Source: Lishizhenia tianjinensis (GTDB taxonomy: Bacteria > Bacteroidota > Bacteroidia > Flavobacteriales_D > Crocinitomicaceae). From it: 64,000 nt of DNA. Below, one piece after another: positions 53,700 to 60,813 of this stretch (positions within the stretch are counted from its first letter, which is position 1; each line of letters opens with the position of its first letter). A program made the translations under genes and the position numbers. The notes under the pieces are model-generated. The model saw nothing but the letters and a program-made list of their open reading frames with translations, ran no database searches and was not told the origin of the DNA. The stretch spans positions 1-64,000 of the forward strand of contig CALQIX020000013.1 in assembly GCA_943330745.2 (NCBI GenBank), given 5' to 3'.

Positions 53700-54161
53700 A
53701 TGACAGAATTAAAAACAGGAGATGTTGCTCCAAATTTTAAAGGAATAGATCAGAATGGTGATTCTATTGAGCTCGTTCAGTTTTTGGGGAAGAAAGTAGT
53801 TTTATATTTTTATCCCAAGGACGATACCCCAGGTTGTACTGCCCAGGCTTGTAACTTACGAGATAATTTAGCTGTGTTACAAACATGCGGGATTGAAGTT
53901 GTTGGAGTTAGTACTGATTCGATAAAGAGCCACTCAAAATTCAGTTCTAAATTTGAGTTAAATTTCTCATTGATTGCCGATGAAAACAAAGAAATAGTTG
54001 AACAATATGGTGTTTGGGGGTTAAAGAAATTTATGGGCCGCGAATATATTGGTACAAACCGCACAACTTTTCTTATTGATGAAAAAGGAATTGTTGAAGG
54101 AATTATTTCTAAACCAAAAACCAAGGCACACGCAGAAGAAATTTTGTCTTTACTAAAATAA
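53700..54161 (+). CDS. bcp: Thioredoxin-dependent peroxiredoxin Bcp (PrxQ)
   Basis: Reduces hydrogen peroxide and organic peroxides using thioredoxin; cytoplasmic, 153 aa. The peroxidatic Cys46 is in DDTPGCTAQAC with the probable resolving Cys51 five residues later, as in E. coli Bcp. Downstream VVGVSTDSIKSHSKF and LIADENKEIVEQYGVWG are conserved. It lies 93 bp after the MerR/B12 regulator gene with a structured promoter between them. About 73 bp further is recA. Confidence 0.95.
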   Translation: MTELKTGDVAPNFKGIDQNGDSIELVQFLGKKVVLYFYPKDDTPGCTAQACNLRDNLAVLQTCGIEVVGVSTDSIKSHSKFSSKFELNFSLIADENKEIVEQYGVWGLKKFMGREYIGTNRTTFLIDEKGIVEGIISKPKTKAHAEEILSLLK

Positions 54162-54171
54162 TTTAGAACAA

Positions 54172-54206
54172 CGTAAATAGTTTACGCTCATGGTCTAATA
54201 CTTTTG
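54172..54206 (+). promoter_or_regulatory. recA promoter with overlapping palindrome
   Basis: TACTTTTG (54199-54206) is an exact -7 match, 28 bases before the recA ATG. The -33 region is covered by the perfect inverted repeat CGTAAA-TAG-TTTACG (54172-54186). A repressor bound there would block the promoter, which fits an SOS-type operator; that identity is not shown. Confidence 0.5.
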
Positions 54207-54234
54207 TCTTGTTATTTATATAAAACCAAACGAT

Positions 54235-55266
54235 ATGTCGAAAAAAGAAGTGAATGTTGAAAAATTAAAAGCCTTGCAGCTTACAATGGAGAAATTGGAT
54301 AAAGCCTTTGGAAAAGGTTCTGTTATGAAACTGGGTGATAGTCCCGTAGAAAAGGTGGAGGTAATTCCAACCGGTTCGGTATCTCTGGATCTAGCATTGG
54401 GTATTAATGGGTATCCTAAAGGAAGAGTGGTAGAGATTTATGGTCCTGAATCTTCTGGTAAAACAACATTAGCAATACATGCTATTGCGGAAGTGCAAAA
54501 GCAGGGAGGAATCGCGGCATTTATTGATGCTGAACATGCTTTTGATCAGTTTTATGCTCAAAAGTTAGGGGTTGATGTGGCAAACCTTTTAATTTCTCAG
54601 CCAGATAATGGTGAGCAAGCATTGGAAATTGCTGATAATTTGATTCGTTCTGGAGCAATTGATTTAATTGTTATCGATTCCGTTGCTGCATTGACGCCAA
54701 AAGCGGAAATAGAAGGTGAGATGGGTGATTCTCAAATGGGATTGCAAGCTCGTTTAATGTCTAAAGCGTTACGTAAGCTGACAGGATCAATTAATAAGGC
54801 GGGTTGTTGTTGTATTTTTATCAATCAGTTACGTGATAAAATAGGTGTTATGTTTGGCAATCCGGAAACTACAACCGGTGGAAATGCATTAAAATTTTAT
54901 TCTTCAATTAGATTAGATATTCGAAAAGCAACTCAGATAAAAGATGGTGAAGAAATTATTGGTAATCGTGTAAAAGTAAAAGTGGTGAAAAATAAAGTAG
55001 CTCCACCTTTTAGGAAAGCGGAGTTTGACATTTTGTACGGTGAAGGTATTTCTAAAATTGGTGAAGTAATTGACTTAGGTGTTGAGCTAAATATCTTAAA
55101 GAAAAGCGGCTCATGGTTTTCTTATGGAGAAACTCGTTTGGGACAAGGGCGTGATTCTGTTAAATCAATTTTGGCAGATAACCATGAATTAATGGATGAA
55201 TTGGAGGGGAAAATTAAGGATGCTCTTGCTAAACCCAATGCTGCAGCATTGGTATTACAAGACTAA
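54235..55266 (+). CDS. recA: Recombinase RecA
   Basis: Homologous recombination and SOS co-protease, 343 aa, normal length. The N-terminal [15 protein letters not shown] opens it. Walker A is GPESSGKTT at about 67-75 and Walker B is in [12 protein letters not shown]. The L1/L2 regions include [15 protein letters not shown] and [23 protein letters not shown] (landmark). It is a stand-alone gene with a strong UUCG-loop terminator behind it (55283-55310) and a palindrome over its promoter. Confidence 0.97.
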   Translation: MSKKEVNVEKLKALQLTMEKLDKAFGKGSVMKLGDSPVEKVEVIPTGSVSLDLALGINGYPKGRVVEIYGPESSGKTTLAIHAIAEVQKQGGIAAFIDAEHAFDQFYAQKLGVDVANLLISQPDNGEQALEIADNLIRSGAIDLIVIDSVAALTPKAEIEGEMGDSQMGLQARLMSKALRKLTGSINKAGCCCIFINQLRDKIGVMFGNPETTTGGNALKFYSSIRLDIRKATQIKDGEEIIGNRVKVKVVKNKVAPPFRKAEFDILYGEGISKIGEVIDLGVELNILKKSGSWFSYGETRLGQGRDSVKSILADNHELMDELEGKIKDALAKPNAAALVLQD

Positions 55267-55282
55267 TGTATATCGTTTGGTT

Positions 55283-55310
55283 AAAACAGCGCACTTCGGT
55301 GCGCTGTTTT
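55283..55310. terminator. Terminator between recA and the HAD gene, UUCG loop
   Basis: Perfect 12-bp stem AAAACAGCGCAC / GTGCGCTGTTTT with a TTCG tetraloop. With A-runs on one side and T-runs on the other it can act in both directions, serving recA (plus) and the convergent HAD phosphatase gene (minus), whose stop is 3 bp away. Confidence 0.93.
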
Positions 55311-55313
55311 AGT

Positions 55314-55940
55314 TTATAGCTGAATGGATGAAATAACAGTCGGTAAATCGTAAATACTTGTTAAATGAAGTGTTCGCAAACCTGCTTTTTGTGCACCTTC
55401 AATATGCTGAATTGAATCATCAATAAACAAAGTATTTTCTGGGATTAGGTTATGCTGATTGCATACGCTTAAAAAAGTTTCCGGATGAGGTTTGCGCATT
55501 CCAAATTCATGAGAGAAATGTATTTTTTCAAAATAAAAATCTATAGGTTTTGAATCAACGTTATTCCATTTACTATGAACAAGATTAAGGTGCAGTTCAT
55601 TTGTATTACTTAATAAAAAGATCCTTACGTTTTCTTGAAGTTGTTTTAAAACAGCTATTGAATTCAATTCAAATTCACCAATCATGGCATTCCATGCTTG
55701 AACAACTTGATTTGGACTAATTACTTTATTTGACAGAGCAAGTAATTTATTTATAAAATGAGCAGTAGAAATCCTTCCAACCTCATATTGTTGAAATAAT
55801 TCCGCCTGTTCACCTTGCGAATAAAGTAAGGCGGCATCAGTAAAACCAATTTTTTCAAATGCTTGTATTGTCGCTAAATAATCAACATGAATAAATACAC
55901 CACCTAGATCAAATATAATCGCCTCTATTTTTTCTTCCAT
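55314..55940 (-). CDS. HAD-superfamily phosphatase
   Basis: 208 aa from ATG 55940 (an in-frame GTG at 55946 would add two residues). The HAD motifs are IIFDLGGVFIHVD (nucleophile Asp), IFLLSNTNELH (Ser/Thr motif), GMRKPHPETF (Lys) and TLFIDDSIQHIEGAQKAGL (acidic pair). The cap is a small helical insertion. It resembles the YihX/alpha-D-glucose-1-phosphate phosphatase branch, but the substrate is not certain. Cytoplasmic. Transcribed toward recA. Confidence 0.9.
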   Translation of the reverse strand: MEEKIEAIIFDLGGVFIHVDYLATIQAFEKIGFTDAALLYSQGEQAELFQQYEVGRISTAHFINKLLALSNKVISPNQVVQAWNAMIGEFELNSIAVLKQLQENVRIFLLSNTNELHLNLVHSKWNNVDSKPIDFYFEKIHFSHEFGMRKPHPETFLSVCNQHNLIPENTLFIDDSIQHIEGAQKAGLRTLHLTSIYDLPTVISSIQL

Positions 55941-55948
55941 CTTCACAT

Positions 55949-55973
55949 AAAAAAAGCCACCGAAAAGTGGCTT
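55949..55973 (-). terminator. Terminator of the YceI gene
   Basis: Seven-base-pair stem AAGCCAC / GTGGCTT with a 6-base loop; on the minus strand it is followed by a T tract. It lies 20 bp after the YceI stop and just before the HAD start. Confidence 0.85.
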
Positions 55974-55992
55974 ATAAAATACAAATAAATGA

Positions 55993-56616
55993 CTATTTAT
56001 TGTTTAACACCAGGTTTAAATCAAAGGAAATAATTGATTTAATTGTTTTTTCTGGCTTTTCTTCATTTACCTTTAATCCTTCAATATTTAATGATTTTAA
56101 ATCCAAATCAAAAGACCCGATAATCGTTGCTTTTGAACCATCATTGGTTAAAGTAACAGGAATATCTTGTTTCATTTCTTTGCCTAATAAAGAAATAGTT
56201 GTCGTTAATTTTCCATCCTTATATTGCGAAACTTTTACAGTAATTTCAGGAAACTTAGCTACATCAAAATAATCTTTGGCGGACAAATGTCCTTTTAACA
56301 TTTCTTTTTTATCCGCAGGTAATTTTTTGTCTTCAACAGTAATTGAACCCATATTTACTACAAATTCACCTGAAACATTCGTTAATCCTTGCGCTGTTAG
56401 TGACCCTGATTTAAATTTCAATGATCCAATATGGAAATCTTCTTCAGATTTTGAACCTTTCCATTTCAACGTGGAAGCCATGGTATCAACCGTAAACTTA
56501 GAAATAGTCGCTGATTCGGTTGCGTTTGCAGATGCGTTACCTGTTCCTTTTTCTCCACCACATGAAGTGATTAACAAAGTTAACGCAGCTCCAACTAAAA
56601 TAATTCCGTTTTTCAT
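55993..56616 (-). CDS. YceI-family lipoprotein
   Basis: 207 aa. The signal peptide ends in LLITSC, so it is probably lipid-anchored. A Ser/Thr/Ala-rich spacer is followed by a YceI beta-barrel (about 38-205; TMASTLKWKGSKSEEDFHIGSLKF opening cited as landmark, LSAKDYFDVAKFPEITVK middle). YceI proteins bind isoprenoid-like lipids such as polyisoprenoid quinone precursors; the role in vivo is unclear. It has its own -7 element (TATTTTTG on the minus strand, 56633-56640) and terminator. Confidence 0.88.
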   Translation of the reverse strand: MKNGIILVGAALTLLITSCGGEKGTGNASANATESATISKFTVDTMASTLKWKGSKSEEDFHIGSLKFKSGSLTAQGLTNVSGEFVVNMGSITVEDKKLPADKKEMLKGHLSAKDYFDVAKFPEITVKVSQYKDGKLTTTISLLGKEMKQDIPVTLTNDGSKATIIGSFDLDLKSLNIEGLKVNEEKPEKTIKSIISFDLNLVLNNK

Positions 56617-56632
56617 AATGATTTTTTTTGCT

Positions 56633-56640
56633 CAAAAATA
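56633..56640 (-). promoter_or_regulatory. -7 element of the YceI gene
   Basis: Minus-strand TATTTTTG matches TAnnTTTG, 16 bases before the ATG at 56616; a TTTG lies 16 bp upstream (56657-56660), slightly closer than usual. Confidence 0.45.
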
Positions 56641-56690
56641 CAAACAGATATTTTAGCAAATTAAGTTGAATGAATTAAATAATGTTAAGA

Positions 56691-58811
56691 TTATTTGGAT
56701 TTTCCTTTCACTAGTTTCATTTCATCCACTAAATGCTTTGCTCCCGCATATTTATCCATTACCCATAAAACATAGCGAATATCGACAACCACATTTCGAC
56801 ACCGATTCGCATCAAACATATAATCACTCATTGTACTTTCCCATGTTCTATCAAAATTTAAGCCCATTAAATGACCGTTTTTGTCCAAAACGGGTGATCC
56901 AGAATTTCCGCCTGTTGTATGGTTTGATCCCGTAAAACAAACCCATAATTCTCCATTTTGAGCGTAAGTCCCATAATCCTTAGCTTTGTGGAGATCAATC
57001 ATCCGTGGCAATAATTCAAAATCCGGATTTCCTGAATTATACTTAGCAATGATTCCGTCTAAGGTTGTATGCTCCGTATACTTCATGCCGTCGGCAGGAG
57101 AAGATCCTTCTAGTTTACCATATGAAATACGTAAAGTGCTATTGGCATCAGGCCAATGTTTATCGTTCGGGAACATGACCTTTTTTCCTTCAACATAGCG
57201 TTTTAATAAGCTCGTCATTTCTCCATTAAAAGCTTGAAAAGAAGGACTAGTTTCGCTTCTGAATTTTATCATTAACTTGTTATAGTGGGTAAATCCGGGA
57301 TCATTTTCGGCAATGCTTTTGCTTGTTTCATTATAAGAGGACAAGAATTGAAAAAATCGATTTTTATCGGTTAAAATTGATTGAGAGTAAATTGTGTTCG
57401 CTAAAGTTTGGATATCATTAATTGTCATCGATATGTTTCCAATTTGTTCAAAATACTCAACGGTTAGTAGTTCAAATATTCTTTTATCAATCTTGTCATC
57501 ATAATTTTTGAAAAATCCTTCTGCACTCGTTTTTAGCTTATCAATAACAGATTGAAGTTCATTTTTTTCTTTGTATTTAGAATAATTGGACATTAAGTCA
57601 TTTAATCCTCGAATTAGTTTGAAATACTCCGGCCCATAAGAAAAGTATTCAACGCCCATTGCATATTGAAATTCAATATCAATTTTTGATGAAACAAGCT
57701 CATTCATTTTTTGAATAACATCGCCAAATTTTACTTTCCAATCTGGATTACTTGTCGCTTTATCTTGGTATATTTTCTCTCGTTGGATTTTAAGATTTAC
57801 CGCATCTAAACGCTTTAATCCATCTATCTGACCAATCCATTTTTTCCATGCATTAGCAATACTTGCCTGTTTAGCTGCATATTGAATTCGTGTTTTATCG
57901 GAACTTTTCATGCCTGCATCAATAATTCCCAAAGAAAGATCGCGCATCCGAATTCTAGCTGGTCTCTCCTTTTCAATGATGAATTTTAAATAAGATGACA
58001 CCACATGTTGTTCTGTGCTCCCAGGAAAACCGTAAACCATCGTAAAGTCACCTTGTTTCCTATTTTTAAATGAAATAGGAAGAAAATGAATGGGTTTATA
58101 TGGAATGTTATCTGCTGAATAGGGTGCGGGTTTGTTATCTTTACCTACATAGATACGAAAAACCGAAAAATCACCCGTATGTCGCGGCCAAACCCAATTA
58201 TCTGTATCACCACCAAATTTCCCAATGGAATTTGGGGGAGTTCCAACAAAGCGCACATCTAAAAACACCTCCTTTACCATCATATAATAATCATTCCCAT
58301 AGTTAAAGGGTTTGATTTCAGCCTCGTAGTGAGTGCCAGCTGTAGCTTTAGAAGTTAATTCTTTGATGTAAGCCTGAATGCTTGCTTCATCTGTTTTTCC
58401 TAATCCTTGAATTAATTTTGTGACATCTTCAATTCTTACTATTCGCACAGCAGTTAATCCGGGGTTTGACAATTCTTCTTGTTTATTCCTTGCCCAAAAA
58501 CCAAATTTTAAATAATCATTGTCTAAGGATGAATGCGATTGAATTTGGGAATAACCACAATGGTGATTGGTCAATAATAATCCTTGATCAGAAACTAGCT
58601 CAGCCGTACAGCCCCCTCCAAATTGAAGAATAGCATCCTTTATACTAGCTTTGTTTACGTTATAAATATCTTGAGCAGATAATTTCATGCCTTTGGCCTT
58701 CATATCTGATTCGAATGCAGAAATTAACGAGGGAATTAACATTCCTTCATCGGCGTGAAGTCGACTAATAAAGATTACAAAGGCGGTTAAACAGAAAAAT
58801 ATTTTTTTCAT
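56691..58811 (-). CDS. S46-family dipeptidyl-peptidase, DPP11-like
   Basis: Exported serine exopeptidase releasing dipeptides, 706 aa with a signal peptide (FFCLTAFVIFISRLHA). It has a chymotrypsin-like fold with a helical insertion. The catalytic His is in LLLTNHHCGY (about 84), the Asp in GGDTDNWVWPRHTGDF (about 202-204), and Ser637 in TTGGNSGSPV. Arg655 in NFDRTWE lies exactly 18 residues after the catalytic Ser, as in Porphyromonas DPP11 (S655/R673), where that Arg selects acidic P1 residues. It therefore probably cleaves after Asp/Glu; DPP7 has Gly there. It is a single gene between YceI and aspartate kinase. Confidence 0.9.
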   Translation of the reverse strand: MKKIFFCLTAFVIFISRLHADEGMLIPSLISAFESDMKAKGMKLSAQDIYNVNKASIKDAILQFGGGCTAELVSDQGLLLTNHHCGYSQIQSHSSLDNDYLKFGFWARNKQEELSNPGLTAVRIVRIEDVTKLIQGLGKTDEASIQAYIKELTSKATAGTHYEAEIKPFNYGNDYYMMVKEVFLDVRFVGTPPNSIGKFGGDTDNWVWPRHTGDFSVFRIYVGKDNKPAPYSADNIPYKPIHFLPISFKNRKQGDFTMVYGFPGSTEQHVVSSYLKFIIEKERPARIRMRDLSLGIIDAGMKSSDKTRIQYAAKQASIANAWKKWIGQIDGLKRLDAVNLKIQREKIYQDKATSNPDWKVKFGDVIQKMNELVSSKIDIEFQYAMGVEYFSYGPEYFKLIRGLNDLMSNYSKYKEKNELQSVIDKLKTSAEGFFKNYDDKIDKRIFELLTVEYFEQIGNISMTINDIQTLANTIYSQSILTDKNRFFQFLSSYNETSKSIAENDPGFTHYNKLMIKFRSETSPSFQAFNGEMTSLLKRYVEGKKVMFPNDKHWPDANSTLRISYGKLEGSSPADGMKYTEHTTLDGIIAKYNSGNPDFELLPRMIDLHKAKDYGTYAQNGELWVCFTGSNHTTGGNSGSPVLDKNGHLMGLNFDRTWESTMSDYMFDANRCRNVVVDIRYVLWVMDKYAGAKHLVDEMKLVKGKSK

Positions 58812-58892
58812 TATCTATGATTTTAGAGATTGCGAATTTACAATTTTAACTAATAAAATGAGGATTCAAATAGTTCATTGAATTCAAATTTC

Positions 58893-58900
58893 TACTTTTG
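58893..58900 (+). promoter_or_regulatory. -7 element of the aspartate kinase/feoA operon
   Basis: TACTTTTG, exact TAnnTTTG match, 16 bases before the ATG at 58917. Confidence 0.5.
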
Positions 58901-58916
58901 TTTTAAATAAAATCAA

Positions 58917-60182
58917 ATGGAGGTTTTCAAATTTGGTGGTGCATCGGTAAAGGATGCTTCTTCGGTTCGCAATGTTGGGGCTATCGTAACAAGGTTTTTA
59001 GGTAATAAATTAATTGTGATTGTGTCTGCAATGGCGAAGTCGACAAATAAATTGGAAGAAATTGTCGAAGCCAGAAAAAATCAAAATTTAACTTTATACA
59101 ATGAATTTATTGAGGAGTTGTATAATTTTCATTTGGAAATAATGGGAGAATTATTTCAGGATAAAGATTCATTCATTTATGACGAAACGGAAATCATTTT
59201 TAAGGATTTGCAAGATCGATTTTACCGACCATTTCCAGAGAATTATTCTTTTGAATATGATCAAGTTGTATCTTTAGGTGAAGTGATTTCATCAAAAATT
59301 GTCGCTGCTTATTTAACTAAAATCGGAATATCTTCTACTTGGGTTGATGCACGACAATTAGTTCGAACCGATAATCAGTTTCAAGAAGGTAATTTAGATT
59401 GGGAGAAAACAGAAGAATTAATTCAATCAAAATTGACAACTGATTTTTTAAAAAAGGATGTTTTAGTGACTCAAGGTTTTGTTGGTCAAACTCCAGAGGG
59501 TTTTACAACTACCTTGGGAAGAGAAGGGTCAGACTATTCAGCAGCGATATTCGCCTATTGTTTGAATGCAAAAAAAGTTACTATTTGGAAAGATGTGCCA
59601 GGTATGTTGAATGCTGATCCAAAATATTTTGAAGATACAATCAAGTTAGATCAAATTTCTTACAAAGAAGCAATTGAGCTTTCTTATTATGGCGCTTCCG
59701 TAATACATCCTAAAACAATAAAACCCTTACAAAATAAGGGAATTCCTCTTTTTATAAAATCTTTTATTCAACCAAATGAACAAGGAACAGTAATACAAGA
59801 ATCTACTGTAAACGATAATTTGATTCCTTCCTTTATCGTGAAAAAGGATCAAGTTTTATTCTCGATACGACCGATAGATTTTTCTTTCATAGCAGAAGAA
59901 AGTTTAAGTGATATTTTCAGCAAGCTGTCAAGGTATCATGCGAAAATAAATTTGATGCAAAATTCTGCCCTTAGTTTTTCATTACTTATGGATCGCAAAA
60001 AGGCAGATCCGGAACAGATTAAGAAAATTTTAGGGGATTCATACAAGATATGGTACAACGATCACTTGGAGTTGGTGACAATTCGCCATTATGATCAGCA
60101 GACAATAGATTTAGTGACAAAGGGAAAAACAATTATTTTGGAGCAAAAAACGAGACAAACGATTCGCATCGTTTTGAAATAA
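58917..60182 (+). CDS. Monofunctional aspartate kinase
   Basis: First step of the aspartate pathway to Lys, Met and Thr; cytoplasmic, 421 aa. The amino-acid-kinase domain starts with EVFKFGGASVKDASSVRNV, and contains TQGFVGQTPEGFTTTLGREGSDYSA (landmark) and VTIWKDVPGMLNADPK. The late SYYGASVIHPKTIKPL is conserved. The C-terminal about 130 residues form a shortened ACT region, as in many Bacteroidota; feedback control is not predictable. feoA starts at the base right after its stop codon. Confidence 0.92.
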   Translation: MEVFKFGGASVKDASSVRNVGAIVTRFLGNKLIVIVSAMAKSTNKLEEIVEARKNQNLTLYNEFIEELYNFHLEIMGELFQDKDSFIYDETEIIFKDLQDRFYRPFPENYSFEYDQVVSLGEVISSKIVAAYLTKIGISSTWVDARQLVRTDNQFQEGNLDWEKTEELIQSKLTTDFLKKDVLVTQGFVGQTPEGFTTTLGREGSDYSAAIFAYCLNAKKVTIWKDVPGMLNADPKYFEDTIKLDQISYKEAIELSYYGASVIHPKTIKPLQNKGIPLFIKSFIQPNEQGTVIQESTVNDNLIPSFIVKKDQVLFSIRPIDFSFIAEESLSDIFSKLSRYHAKINLMQNSALSFSLLMDRKKADPEQIKKILGDSYKIWYNDHLELVTIRHYDQQTIDLVTKGKTIILEQKTRQTIRIVLK

Positions 60183-60416
60183 ATGAACATGATAAAATTA
60201 CTGTCGGAAATCAAACACACTCAGAATTTAATTATTTCCGGTGTTAACTCCCCTAGCCTCGAGGCGAAATTTGCAGAGATGGGTGTTGTCTCTGGTAAAG
60301 AAATCCGATGGCTTTTTTGCGCCCCATTTTCTGATCCAATCGCAATAGAAATTGATGGTTATGTTTTATCAATGCGGTTAGATGAAGCGAAACATGTTGA
60401 AGTTCATTTGGTTTAA
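60183..60416 (+). CDS. FeoA-domain protein
   Basis: 77 aa, cytoplasmic SH3-like FeoA domain (KFAEMGVVSGKEIRWLFCAPFSDPIAIEIDGYVLSMRLDEAKHVEV, given as a landmark in pieces: AEMGVVSG, APFSDPIAIEI, LSMRLDEA). FeoA assists the ferrous-iron permease FeoB, which is not in the window. It begins directly after the aspartate kinase stop, so it is coupled to that gene, an uncommon neighbour for feoA. Confidence 0.85.
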   Translation: MNMIKLLSEIKHTQNLIISGVNSPSLEAKFAEMGVVSGKEIRWLFCAPFSDPIAIEIDGYVLSMRLDEAKHVEVHLV

Positions 60417-60508
60417 TTGTTTGAAAAACAGCGGTTTGATTTTTTGAACTATCGCTTTTGTAACCTTGGCTCGAATTATGCCGTATCAATTGCACAATTC
60501 AAAAAAAC

Positions 60509-60706
60509 ATGAAAGCAAATATTCAAGTGTTAAATAAAAGTTCATTAGGTGTAGCAAAGGAAAAGTTATCGCAACATCGGTCTATGGGTACAAAATCGAA
60601 TTTATCTATTTTTCAAGTTGCACATTTAATGGATACATTAAAAAGTAATTCTGATTCGGAAAAAAATCAACTTCCATCCCTATTTTTTAGTGTGGGATTG
60701 AATTAA
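60509..60706 (+). CDS. Small protein of unknown function
   Basis: 65 aa, not recognised; no signal peptide or membrane helix. It is basic in the first half (NKSSLGVAKEKLSQH) with Ser/Asn-rich segments. It has a possible promoter, TTTG (60435-60438), 22 bp, TAACCTTG (60461-60468, one mismatch). It stands alone in the gap between feoA and the choice-of-anchor-L gene. A chance open frame is possible. Confidence 0.45.
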   Translation: MKANIQVLNKSSLGVAKEKLSQHRSMGTKSNLSIFQVAHLMDTLKSNSDSEKNQLPSLFFSVGLN

Positions 60707-60813
60707 TAATCGATTTCACATCTTTTTTTTCATTCTTTTAGTTAATTTTACCTTACAGATGCAACTTTTTTTAGGAATTAGTTGTCATGTAATTATTAAT
60801 AAATTTTAAAGTT

